This document shows positions 31,801 to 42,690 of a stretch of 64,000 nucleotides of DNA, piece by piece. This DNA is from Tethya wilhelma. Its lineage: Eukaryota; Porifera; Demospongiae; Tethyida; Tethyidae. The position numbers and the translations under genes are program-made. The notes under the pieces are model-generated. The model made no database searches. It worked only from the letters and a program-made list of their open reading frames with translations, and was not told the origin of the DNA. The stretch is taken from the NCBI GenBank assembly GCA_964030475.1, contig CAXIPT010000003.1:5199635-5263634 (forward strand), in the 5' to 3' direction. Each line of letters begins with the position of its first letter. The first letter of the stretch is position 1.

Positions 31801-33110
31801 TACTCATCCTTGTTTAAAGCTGTAGTTCTATCATTATGATGTTGTTAGGGTATTGACCAGGAAAAGGGTAAAAAATGAGACAAATTGAAGCATTTGTAAT
31901 TTGCTTTATCTTTGCAGCTACAATCGTGATCTGATGGCCATTCTTTGGCCACGGTTCCACCACATCCTGGAGTTGAACATTGCCAGTGTCAGAGATACTG
32001 ACCCATCTCGACTGGGACACATCGACACCCGACCCCACTATGTAAGGCCACTGTCTGTATATATACAACACAACACAACACATAGCACACTATATAGAAT
32101 TCACTGTTGTATGTGACGTATCTTAGATTACGCGTCGCTATGCTGAGTTCTCTGCCGCCTTGGTGAGCATTAATCAGAGTCATCCTGACGACCAGGTGGA
32201 CCGCTGCCTGCTCTCCCTTCAAGGTGAGGTGGAGAACTTCATTCTAAGAATGGCTGCCGAGTTCCCCCTGAGGAAAGAACAGTTGATATTTCTCATCAAC
32301 AACTACGATATGATGTTGGCAGTTCTCTCTGTAAGTTGAACGTACATGTGGTACATATCTATGTAGCTACCATCAGTGATGGTGGTAATAGCTAGTATGT
32401 AGTATACAACAATGAATTATGTTGTTTCTTTAGGAGAGGACATCAGAAGAATCTAAAGAATCAGAGAGCTTCAAAAGCTTACTTCATGCAAGAACACAAG
32501 AGTTCATTGATGAGGTATGCTACTAGGTTGTGGATCGGTCGTGAGTGTGAAATGTGTTTATTGAGAAAGGCCTTTCCTTGTCATCAGGTGCTGTCCCCCT
32601 ACTTTGGTGGGATCATTGGGTTTGTGAAGGATGTTGAGCCTCTTCTTGAGAGAGGCCAGAGGGACAGGATCAAGGTGGACGAACGTCGGATACAGCAGCT
32701 GGTGAGGGGGTTTTCTGCCGACTGGAAGAAGTCGATTGAGGTCCTCAACCAAGATGTGATGCAGTCCTTCACAAACTTCAAGAATGGGACAGCTATACTT
32801 CAAGTGAGTCTAGCAATTGCGCTATGCATGGTCAAACCAGGGTGCTCTTTTATTGGACACTCAGTGAATGTACTACTTTTGTGTGTGTTTGTGTGTGTGT
32901 ATAGTGTGTTGAGTGATTTTTTTTCATAACTTTGTTTCTGTACAATGTTGTGTGGACATGCAGGGAGCCCTTGCTCAGTTGATCCAGTACTACCATAGAT
33001 TTCAAAAGGTTCTCTCTCAACAACCCTTCAAGACACTGCCCATCAGAGGAGAGCTCGTGAATATTCATAACCTCATGGTAGAAGTCAAAAAGCACAGAAC
33101 AGCGTTTTAA
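28822..33110 (+). CDS. VPS52: VPS52, GARP/EARP tethering complex subunit (internal gap)
   Basis: Exons before the gap: 28822-28869, 28984-29077, 29224-29352, 29443-29510, 29610-29723, 29835-29896. After it: 30968-31159, 31382-31537, 31631-31749, 31918-32041, 32127-32330, 32434-32514, 32588-32803, 32964-33110. All keep phase within each block. Coiled-coil N-terminus (YSRHIESELRKVELRSIEDYIAQSRHIAKLHYQI), then post-gap ADKDDLMGAEDTAKK, LDNACREYLFVVDFF, TRPHYITRRYAEFSAALVSIN, FLINNYDMMLAV and C-terminal INIHNLMVEVKKH-type end. Roughly 100-130 residues should lie in the run of Ns, judging by human VPS52. It tethers endosome-derived vesicles at the trans-Golgi (GARP) or recycling endosomes (EARP). 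Confidence 0.93.
29930..30916. other. Assembly gap (987 N) flanked by opposite-strand dinucleotide runs
   Basis: The left flank is (GT)n and the right flank is (CA)n on the same strand. It lies inside VPS52 and hides several exons. The flanks are reverse complements rather than one continuous microsatellite. Confidence 0.95.
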
Positions 33111-33300
33111 CAGTTAGCTTTAGAGATTTGAATAATAAGTTGTTTTTTTTTCAGTTTGTGTTCAATTGTTATTATAAGACATACAATAATGAGATATATG
33201 AATATTGCAAGGTGCAGTCTAATATTGCAAGCACTGAATTCTGGGGAGTAAAAATTGAGAAAGAAAAGAAGTCAAAAACAAAGGGCTGTACATACACTGT

Positions 33301-36300
33301 TTAAAATTTTCTGTGTGTTCTACTCTTTGTTCGGCTGTGGATAAATGGAGGATGGATCTCTTGTGCCAGTTCAACCAGAGATCGACAAGGGTCTTCAGCA
33401 ACAATGGCCAACAGTCGACACATTTCAGTAACAAAAGATTCCACCAATTCAGTCCTAATGACATGGGGTTGGTAACGTATCCCCCCAGCAACATTCTCTG
33501 CCTCATATCCTTCCCAGAGCAGCAGCTGCATAGGAAACAGAAAAATTAATATTCATATTACAACCATTTCCAAAACACCATCAAATGCACTACCATGGCA
33601 GTACCTCAAAATAGCAGTTGTCGTCCATTTTGCTGTTGAGTGGTGTCAAGTAGCATGAAGATCCCAGTCGAGCTAGACCGTGACCTTCGACCCCAACAGC
33701 TGCCTCAGTGAAGTAGAAGTCACTAGGATTGGTCAGTTGAAGGATGTCATAGTGATGTAAGAATGAAAATTTGATTGGTAGTCCATGGACGAGTCCAACC
33801 TTTATAAACAGAGAAAGAAATATAGGTCATCAGCACACGTGCAATTATGTACTCTTGATGTGACTGATAAACAAATTGTAGACACACTGACTTACTTCTT
33901 CTGCGACTGTTCCAAATGGATAGTGGCTGTGGTTACGTGCTGACTTCAGCGATTTTGCCAAAGATACAACCAAATCAGCAAATGTCTCACACGAGCTCAA
34001 GTTCACACGAATGCCGGCATCTGATACAATGAAACATGTGCAAGCAACAGATTGAAACATGTAGTTTAGTTTACAACACTACCAACTAATATCTTCAGTG
34101 CCTACCATTTGAGAGTGGACCAAACAGTCCCTGGGTCATATTTGGCTCAGAATCCCTGAGAGAAATTTCAACTCCGATCAAGAACGAGCCCAGATCCAAA
34201 CCAGGTCTCATCTTCTCCTGTCTGGTCCCTCCACCTTGGGATGGCCGAGAGCTAGGGATGGTGATGGTGCCTGTTGGCCTCTCGTCCACGCTCTTCTTGT
34301 AGCGATGAAGGGGATCTGAGACTTGAGGAGGCATTTGGGACAATCTTTGAGACTCTGGGTTGGTCTCGTTGTGAAGAGGAGGATTTCCACTTCTTCTCGG
34401 ACCTCCCTTCTCCACCCCCCAGCCTCGACAGCACCTGCCCAACATCAGCACATAGGCACTGAAACACATCAGACTGAGCTGCTCTTCTCTCCTGATAACA
34501 CTCTGGTACTCTTCCGGCAGAGACATCTTGAAGGTAGCACAAATGGACTCCTCAACCTATATATATCATATCAAGAGAATAACAATAATTATTAGCTATG
34601 ACATTAATTTTTTTAAAAAAGTGAATAATCATAGCTGTCAAGACTACAAAACTGGCTATAGGTTTGAAAAAATTTACAATAAAACTGGTTCAACATACCT
34701 TCACATAGTGGAACATTGTTTTGGGGCCCATCAGTGCTTCTCTTGATGTACTTGTGTCTCCAAACACACCCCCTCCCCCTCCTCCCCTCCGAGCTGTCTG
34801 AGGTCTGTTCCTAGAAGCTGTCAGAGGACGAAACCTCGACGTCCCAGGTCTCCCTCTTGAAACGCTTGTCATCTTCTTGTTCCCAAGTCCAGACGGGATC
34901 CTCACGGGTGGCACAACCTTTACCCTGTTGGGTCCTCTCTGTCTTCGTATCGTAGCTGTGACCATCGACTCCCAGAATCCCCACAGCCGCTCACGAGGCA
35001 GCATCAGTAGGAGTTGACTCTCCCTCTGTGCAACTTGTTGGAAGTGTAGTCTCGAAGGCCACATTGGTTTGTAGGAGTTCTCCGTTTTAGAGTCGGTTCC
35101 TTGAGCTCTCTTTTGCATGAGCCTTGTTGCTGCATCTCTTTTCGTGCCCTTGGCTCGATCGTAAGCATTCATGACCGCTTGTCTCTTGTTCTCAAGTCTC
35201 TTTGCAGCAAGACTCGGTCTGTACGTGGCATTCTTCTCCAACTTACTGTAGGCATCGGCAACTTGTTGCATGAAGAGACAAGAAGACCAAAAGTCACAGA
35301 TGATTCTCGGAAATGATAAGACGAGATGGTGTGTCTGAGAATTCTTCGACACTAGACGTGCTCTCATGAGCAAGGGAGTGTGCTCGTCAGAATGAGAATC
35401 GTGCTGGAGTGGAGGCAGGTGAGATTGGGTGGTGGATTGTGATTTCGGATCAATGTTGTCTTTCAGCTGCACAAAAGTGACTCTCTTCTGAAGGTAACGC
35501 TGGGTTGTTTGGACTGGCGACTTGTCATCACTAGCGTCACTGCCAAGCACGCTCACCAGACTGATCACATTGGTAGCCTCTTCTTGGTGTTCGGTTTTTG
35601 GGACCATGTCGTTTCTCATTGGTAGAGGAAAGAGCTTTCTTCTTGCATTGATAATGAGATCTTGAGGCTGTTCGTGCCCAACAACAGGAGACTCTATGTT
35701 CACTGTTACCTTTTCTATTGCAGAGTGTGTGTATGACATAATGTGGAAGATGTATAAACTATGTATTTACGCAGCACAGAAGTCTTGCATTTTAACAGCT
35801 GCAAAGGTTCTATTCATAGACCATTATGTGGACTGTCTACACTACAATGAATGTGCTAGAACACACAGAATCTATCTGTGCTAATGCCCCACTGGGTGAA
35901 CTTGCAGCATGAGTAGGATATTCATTACATCCCAGCAAACAGGATGAAAGATTGTTAATTGGACAATCACTAAGAAATTCACTCTTGTAGACCGCCATAT
36001 GGGATACAAGATGATATTCACAAGCAATTATAATTCATGCAGCAAGCATGCATGTCTCATTTATGGGTTGCCCAGAATTTAACTGTAACTATAGCTCCAC
36101 AGACATATAGCACTGATAAGTTTTTGAGGCAATAACATATCAATAATACTACCGGTATGTTATAAACACACACATACTTGAGTTGGTAGTTTGGACATAG
36201 AGACGGTCACCACTTCGCTGAAAGGTTGCCGTTAACAATGGATGCAGTGACGCTACCTCGTTGAGTGCTTTAGAAAGTAGCTGCTTGTCCAGTGGACCGT

Positions 36301-37294
36301 GGATACAGAATGCTCTCACAATATTGTCCACTCTGGGACTGATTCCTGATGGTTGGGCATTGACGGAGAAGCGATCCATGTCCAGTTGTGCGTGGTCTTG
36401 TATAATGGTAGCAGGAAATGGAGAGGAGATGTTCACCTCAGGAAATGGGACACTGAACATCTGTGCACTCTTCTCTGCATCTGATTCAAACCCTGGTCTA
36501 CTTGGGGGAGCTTCTGAAGCATCGTCAGAAAACAACTAATTCAGAAATGAAAAGTAGAAATTCAGATTCAACTACAAGAGACAACACCTATTAGACCACA
36601 TTATGATTTGTCACTTATGAATATTTACCTCATCTTCCAGTTCAGAGCTGCTCAGGCTTCCAGACTCACTTTCACTGATCTTGTCATGATAATCAGCTCT
36701 CTCTACCTCATCAGTAGGTCTCACATTCTCACTGCCTATGGGTGGAAGAGTGCTGTAGAGTTTTCTACTTGTGGGACCCTCATCTGCCTGGTAGGATGAT
36801 GGAGGTCTGTTCAGAGGAGCCAGTCCTCCACGAGTTTGAGAGATACTGTCTGGTGTGGTGCTTCCTATGGGTCTAGAGGGAGGGTGCTTCAAGGTCATCA
36901 TCCTGTCGTCTGTGGAGAAACGCCGACCATACATTCCTTTGTGTGTGGTTTCCACACGAGTTACTTCCCTCAATTTATCAATTGCTGACGATTCAGAGCT
37001 ACTGTGTCTGTGCAGGCGCGCTTGTGCTTGCGTCTGAGGTCGTTCTCTCGGCACAGTCGGAGGGTGGTTGAGTCCCATGTTTGGTAGAGCTGTGATATCA
37101 AGTTGGAGACCACTTGCAGGCCGTCCACCAAACTGTCCAAATGGCAACCGCAGAGCCGTATCGTGTCCAATGTTTGGCAGGTGACTGCCAAGCGCGTTGG
37201 GTGCTTGACTGTAACCGTAGGACGGCGCTGCTACATTGCCACGAGGGAAGCCGAAGCTGGCTGCTGGCTGATCGCGGGGATGCTTCTTCATCAT
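33301..37294 (-). CDS. Protein with degenerate NRPS-type condensation (CAT-superfamily) domain
   Basis: Exons 36629-37294, 36178-36535, 34699-35714, 34106-34556, 33896-34020, 33605-33799 and 33301-33525 join in phase to 1,011 residues. The first about 250 residues are Ser/Pro/Arg-rich and disordered. Then VRAFCIHGPLDKQLLSKALNEVASLHPLLTATF matches the start of a condensation (C) domain, LVLSFPRIICDFWSS its active-site strand, LFGPLSN and ETFADLVVSLAKSLKSARNHSHYPFGTV its floor-loop/latch region. The HHxxxDG motif reads PRIICDF (about residues 477-483): both His are lost, Asp is kept. Arg/Gly-rich inserts (TARRGGGGGG) interrupt the domain. No A or T domains accompany it, so a peptide-synthetase role is unlikely; a structural or binding role is inferred. 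I recognise no named orthologue. Confidence 0.75.
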
Positions 37295-37438
37295 CTTTTA
37301 CAACTCTTCATCTTGTCCACTTCAAAAGAAAGTACGCTTGAACTTAGATAGGTGGGAGGGGCTCGAAACACAACGTAAGTGGGCGTGGCTATGCAAAGTA
37401 GCGTCTGATGAGTCTGACTGCTTGGCATAACTGTAATC

Positions 37439-38815
37439 ATGGCTGAAGAAGCAAAAGAATACCTCTACAAGAACCAAATCCCTCAACTTCTAGAGGTTTG
37501 TGGCAAGATCTAAATCTCTAATTTAGATTCAATCTATTATTATTTATTATTATTTTTTTATTGTACATGTTACTGTATTAAACCATTCACATGTTGTGTA
37601 AACAGGTGCTAAATTTGTCCACATTAATTTTTGGTGCAGAAAATGAAGGTAACTAAAAGCTATTCTTTGTATTTTGTAGAGTCTTCTCTCAGAGTTGATG
37701 TGTAAGAAACCTCCAAACCCAATCAACTTTCTGATTGAGCATCTTGAGCTTGTGCAGAAGAACAGCTGCCACACTGGTGAGAGCTATGCATACACCATGG
37801 CAGTGCTATACAACTACATCTGCTTGTACATATTATAATAGATGAGACAGAGAAGATCACCGGCAAGCCAATCATATTTGTATTAGGTAAGCTGCATTAT
37901 TTGGTTCAGTTGTCATTGTTGCTCTGCGTGTTAATTTTTGTTTGTTGGTTTGTCAGGTGGTCCAGGCAGTGGAAAAGGCACACAATGTAGCCATGTTGTG
38001 CAGGAGTTTGGTTTTGTGCACCTTTCAGCTGGTGACCTTCTTCGGCAGGAGGTTGCCAAGGGAACAGAACAAGGACAACAGCTTGAGGAGGCCATGAAGG
38101 AAGGCAAACTAGTACCAGCTGTAAGCTAACCTTTCTTATAGCCTCGTTCCCAGGTTCCTCCCTCGCGCAGAAAATAATACATGAGGGAGGAACTTGGGAA
38201 CGAGGTTAAACCTTTCTAACTATTACAGGAAGTGACTGTAGGACTGCTCAAGGCAGCTATGCTTTCTAACCAAGAAGCTACAGGCTATCTTGTAGACGGC
38301 TTTCCCAGAGAGTTGCAACAAGGAGAACTGTTCAAGCAGCAAGTATAATGACACAATAGCATGGCTAAATTGCACAAAATTAATTATTACTATTATTGTA
38401 AAATATCACAAAAGTACAGTATGCCCATGCAGTATTTGTGTACTAATTGATTAGCAGAAACTAATAATTATTGTGTATACTTGTGTTCCTTAGGTGTGTG
38501 ACTGCTGGTATGTGTTGATGTTTGAGTGCAGCAAAGATGTGATGGTAGAAAGGCTCATAGCTAGGGGAAAGACCAGTGGACGTGTCGATGACAATGAAGA
38601 GACAATACGAAAACGTCTGGACACTTTTGAACAAGCAACACTTCCAGTCATAGAGCACTATGAGCAGATGGGAAAAGTGAAAAAGGTACTTGGGGAATAA
38701 AGAGGGAAATTAATGATTGGCTTTATTACAATAATTTTAGATTGATGCTAACAGATCAGTGGATGAAGTGTATGGAGATGTGGCTGAGCTTTTCAAAGAT
38801 ATCACAAGTACATAA
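37439..38815 (+). CDS. Adenylate kinase with N-terminal RIIa/DPY30-like docking domain
   Basis: Exons 37439-37495, 37680-37776, 37842-37886, 37957-38120, 38229-38342, 38494-38685 and 38741-38815 join in phase to 247 residues. The N-terminal 45 residues ([32 protein letters not shown]) resemble the dimerisation/docking helix pair of AK5, AK8 and PKA-RII. The kinase has P-loop GGPGSGKGT (about 67-75), [17 protein letters not shown] and the short AK1-type lid ([21 protein letters not shown]). It interconverts ATP, ADP and AMP (or UMP/CMP). Docking helices of this type bind radial-spoke or AKAP-like partners, so a ciliary/flagellar location is plausible. Intron 4 contains a 67-bp foldback element. 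Confidence 0.88.
38139..38205. mobile_element. Tiny foldback element, family B (67 bp)
   Basis: In an adenylate kinase intron. Arms of about 23 bp: CCTCGTTCCCAGGTTCCTCC pairs with GGAGGAACTTGGGAACGAGG around an 18-bp loop. Starts TAGCCTCGT, the end motif shared with elements at 45343, 48066 and 61245. Confidence 0.75.
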
Positions 38816-39431
38816 TTTACTATAAAAACTTTTCAGAGAATCAATTATTGAAACTGATCACTATACATAATATGATATTCATGCTCATTGATGATGATCA
38901 TATTTACCTCCATCATCTTTTTAAGTTACAAGAGCTCCAAGGCAAGAACCATCAATTCTTTATCTTTCCATATTATTATACTCGCTGTACTATAAAATGG
39001 TACTCCAAAAGGCAGACTTTTGTTCATGTAATGTCTCAGAGAGCCTCGCTCCCTTGCTGTATACCCCTTTTTTTTCAGTTTTCAGCTGTCGTGAGTACAC
39101 ATGTACATTGTGTGTGTAGCTCGGAAAGGAATTATGCAGCAAAGAAGATCATTATTATTTTCTTGTGGTACTGAGTGATTGGGGTCATAGTAGTCTCATT
39201 CCCAGGCTGTAGGCGTGTGTACACGCAGAACTTCAAGGAATATACATTGCAAGTGAGGTCATTAATTATTGATTCACTAATAATTAGCTTTAATTACTGA
39301 GCATGCGCATATGCTCGTGACACGTGAAGAAACCCACGTGGTCTGGCGCAAGGTCACTGTGAAAAGTCTTTTCTAGAAGTCAGTCTACACCTGTGACCTG
39401 ATTATACTTGAAAAACAGCGGTGGTCTGGTG
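38816..39431. other. Intergenic region with FEM1 promoter, nothing else seen
   Basis: AT-rich left half; the right half has CACGTG/CACGTGG boxes near 39322-39340, close to the FEM1 start, which could be E-box-like promoter elements. No ORF with coding character. Confidence 0.4.
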
Positions 39432-41327
39432 ATGCAGTCTCCTACATCTGAAACAGACTCTCTTTGTGAGGTATTAGAGGCCATTAAAGACGGAAAGTTA
39501 TGCAAGCTGTTCAAACATCTGGTAACTAATGATTTTGAAGGTCGAAGTTTAAAGTCCTACCAGCACTTCAAGGACCAACTACTAATGAAAGAAGTGCCCA
39601 GAGGATTGTCTCCATTAGTAGTGGCAGTTCGGAACAAACAGACAAGGATTCTCGAATTCATTCTGAAGATTTTTCCTGTAAATGTTGAACAGGAGACGCC
39701 GCCCCAGTATGGTCCTCCCTCTGCCTCTAAGACCATCACAGCACTCTGGGAGGCCTGCAGTCAGGGGGATATGGAGTGTGTGAAGCTGTTGTTAGAAGCA
39801 GGAGCCGATGTTGAACACAAGTGTAACTCACCAAAAGTTAGCCCACTATGGGAAGCTATTTATCGTGGTTGTTGGGATGTTGCCGTGTACCTGGTTAACA
39901 ATGGTGCTGACATTGAACAGACCATACTAATCCATGCTGTAAGTAGCGAGGCAGACCCAGCATTGATCCAGCTATTAGTAGATAATGGTGCCAATATCCA
40001 CCATCGTAATAACAATGGCAACACAGCACTTCATCATGCCTTGTCGCCAGAAACAGCCAAGATTCTTGTTGATGCTGGTGCTCAGAATACACTCAACAAT
40101 AGTGGTCTGTCTGTGACTGTAAAGGCTGCATTGCACTCTTGTCCGGATGATTATGATACTTTGATCAATTATCTCGTAAAAGTCTTTCAATGTGGTCCAA
40201 GGGAGCTCTATAACGTCTACTGCATTCAGGCTGCAATGACAATGCAGAGTAGTGGAGACAATACTCACAAGGCTGCACCTTTTGTTAAAAGGGCTGTACA
40301 ATTACGCTTATCTCATCCAGATCTGTTTTCTGATCTTCCTCCAGCAAATGAAATCTACGATGGTATTCAAGAGCCAACAACAATGACTGACTACATTACC
40401 ACTGCACAGAGCAAGACAAGAATGTATTACGTCTGTTCGATTTACTGTGAACGTATTCTAGGACGAAACTATATTAAAACAATGTATGCAATTAATGAAT
40501 GCATTTACGAAACCCTCTTCAATCAAGACTACAAGAAGACAATGCAGTTTTGTCAACGCTATCTTTCCTTTGGAGTCTGTCCTTCAATATTCAGGTGTAA
40601 ACGCTTTACGCTACACATTCTCGATGTCGTACAATTTGTTTTTGAAGGTGTGGTGGACGGCCATATTCCACACATCCAGCCTCTCTTTCTGTATGCATTA
40701 GAGGGACTGAAGCAAGAAGAAGAAAATAAGGGCTATTTGATCAGCTGTATCTCCAGACTAGTTGCACTGTGGATCAAAGTAGCTGATGAGTATATTACAG
40801 ACAGCACAGAGCGAGACAGAGAGCACACTCTCATTGACAATGCGGTTCAAGAACTGATCAATGCAACTGGAGATGGTGGCTCTGCTATTGTTGGATATAT
40901 TCTTCTTGATGTCCAAAGTAAAGAAATTGTTGATGTAGACCTTCCTTTAGACGTGCTACTTACATTGTTCCTGGAACGGGGTTGCCCAGTTCAGTACAGA
41001 CATACAATGGGTGATTTTGCTCTTCATTTTGCAGTGGAGCTACCTGACCTTGCAGCTGTGGACTGTGTTAGAACTCTCCTAGAGTACGGAGCTCACATCG
41101 ATGCTGTCAATTTCAAGAACATGACAGCTAAGGAGGTGCTTTACAGTCAATTCGAATCTGATGGAAGCTTAATGTTTGACATTCTTGATGAGATTGAGTT
41201 ATTTGAATCCTACCCATCCACTCTTCAGTGTTTGACTGCACGTGCTATTGTAAAGCATCACATTGAGTATAGAGAATACCTGCCTATCAGAATGGCTGAG
41301 TTTGTCTCTTGGCATTCCAGCATCTAG
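39432..41327 (+). CDS. FEM1-family ankyrin protein, CUL2 E3 substrate receptor
   Basis: Intronless. The first ATG in frame is at 39432, giving 631 residues. An N-terminal ankyrin array (PLVVAVRNKQTRILEFIL, TALWEACSQGDMECVKLLLEAGADVEH, PLWEAIYRGCWDVAVYLVNNGADIE, IQLLVDNGANIHHRNNNGNTALHHA) is followed by a TPR-like middle (YYVCSIYCERILGRNYIKTMYAINE). The C-terminus has two more ankyrins and the FEM1 signature STLQCLTARAIVKHH...EFVSWH. FEM1 proteins recruit C-degron substrates to CUL2-RBX1 through a VHL/LRR-box near the C-terminus. The middle is diverged enough that I do not choose among FEM1A, B and C. Confidence 0.85.
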   Translation: MQSPTSETDSLCEVLEAIKDGKLCKLFKHLVTNDFEGRSLKSYQHFKDQLLMKEVPRGLSPLVVAVRNKQTRILEFILKIFPVNVEQETPPQYGPPSASKTITALWEACSQGDMECVKLLLEAGADVEHKCNSPKVSPLWEAIYRGCWDVAVYLVNNGADIEQTILIHAVSSEADPALIQLLVDNGANIHHRNNNGNTALHHALSPETAKILVDAGAQNTLNNSGLSVTVKAALHSCPDDYDTLINYLVKVFQCGPRELYNVYCIQAAMTMQSSGDNTHKAAPFVKRAVQLRLSHPDLFSDLPPANEIYDGIQEPTTMTDYITTAQSKTRMYYVCSIYCERILGRNYIKTMYAINECIYETLFNQDYKKTMQFCQRYLSFGVCPSIFRCKRFTLHILDVVQFVFEGVVDGHIPHIQPLFLYALEGLKQEEENKGYLISCISRLVALWIKVADEYITDSTERDREHTLIDNAVQELINATGDGGSAIVGYILLDVQSKEIVDVDLPLDVLLTLFLERGCPVQYRHTMGDFALHFAVELPDLAAVDCVRTLLEYGAHIDAVNFKNMTAKEVLYSQFESDGSLMFDILDEIELFESYPSTLQCLTARAIVKHHIEYREYLPIRMAEFVSWHSSI

Positions 41328-41810
41328 TTGTGACCATAATAATTTATAAACACATGAAGTCAACTTGCCTTCTGTTTAATATTAAATTTATGAATAATTA
41401 TTAATGATGATTACAATGCCACAAATTAAATTTATTATTATACAAACACTGCCGAAGGGATGGCCTGAGCTGCTTGTGCGGATGCTTCTTCCAAAGCATC
41501 GCTCTCTCCTTAAAATTCGAGGAGGGAGGGGGCTGGCTTTGAGCCGGGCTAGTTATGTAAGTGCCACAGTTAGTATAGTAGTTGGATTTCAACATCAGAA
41601 CACGACACCAAAAATAATGCTAATAATTTCTAATAAATAATTAAACATCAATGCGGCCATCTTTTTTTTGGTAGAGTTCAAAGGTCGTTAATTATCTATC
41701 CACGCGGCATTAAATGCGCATGCGCATTAGCAAACTCAAACTATTGCTGCTACTCAAGTTTTTTTGTAGGGACTAACCAGTCTCTTATGACTTTACTGTT
41801 TGAATGAACA
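41328..41810. other. Intergenic, no gene seen
   Basis: AT-rich sequence with no coding signal. A GTAGGGACTAACCAGTCTCT segment at 41768-41787 resembles 5169-5188 (GTAGAGACTGACCAGTCTCT), next to the other family A element, so it may be an outer part of that repeat. Confidence 0.45.
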
Positions 41811-42231
41811 AGTATAGTAAAAATTTCATAAAAATGAGCAGTGTAGGAATGGGCAGTGCTGTAAAAAGTAAGGAAACAAGGCATGCATGTCCCAATTAGT
41901 TCGGCACATGACTACTTCATTTTAAAGCCCAAGTCTTGCAGTAAACTAAGGGTTTTGAGAGTTAATCAACTATTACAATATTGTCTAGGTTGCTTGCTTT
42001 GAGCCAACATACTGATTGGTTGCACGATCTATGACTTCAAACCAGTATCATATCAACCGTCATGTACAGCAATGAATATCAATATTTAATTTGACAGGAT
42101 GCATGAGGAATTTGAAATGAAAATGAAGTAGTCATATGCCGAACTGATTGGGAGATGCATGCCTTGTTTCCTTACTTTTTACAGCACTGGCCATTCCTAC
42201 ACTGCTCATTTTTTTGAAATTTTTACTATAT
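41811..42231. mobile_element. MITE-like inverted-repeat element, family A copy 2
   Basis: Best-preserved copy. The left arm (about 41811-41925) starts AGTATAGTAAAAATTTCATA and contains GTAGGAATGGGCAGTGCTGT and CACATGACTACTTCATTTT. The right arm (about 42122-42231) is its reverse complement. The about 200-bp core encodes nothing recognisable. Confidence 0.85.
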
Positions 42232-42690
42232 ACATGTAGTGTACTGTATTCTGATTTCCATTTCTGATCAGTGTACACTTGCATAAAGATATGGTGAACT
42301 ATATAATATATATATATATTGAAACTCATTCTCACACGAGACAATGTGGACATCTACAATAGGCTATATATATAGCAGAAATGTTGAAGAATATCATAAT
42401 TATTATTATTATTTTTTAATGTTTAAATTCACAGACAGCTAAACACATGTGTATTAGGCCATTTTTACTTTTAGTTAACTAAACTAAAACTAACTAAAAT
42501 TTTTCTTGAAGTTTAGTAACTAACTAATAACTAACTAAAAGTTTTGAGGGTTAACTAAAACAACACTAGTGTATGCTGGCTATACAATTACATGGACTTT
42601 AAAATTCTTATTAGGCTAAGCACAAAAACATTCTTTGTGGCTCCTATAATTTATTATAGTTATATACATTTCCCTGCACATATCAGTCGG
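42232..42690. other. Low-complexity AT-rich intergenic sequence
   Basis: Contains a (TA)n run near 42300 and a TAACTAA-type degenerate repeat at about 42470-42560. No gene. Confidence 0.5.
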
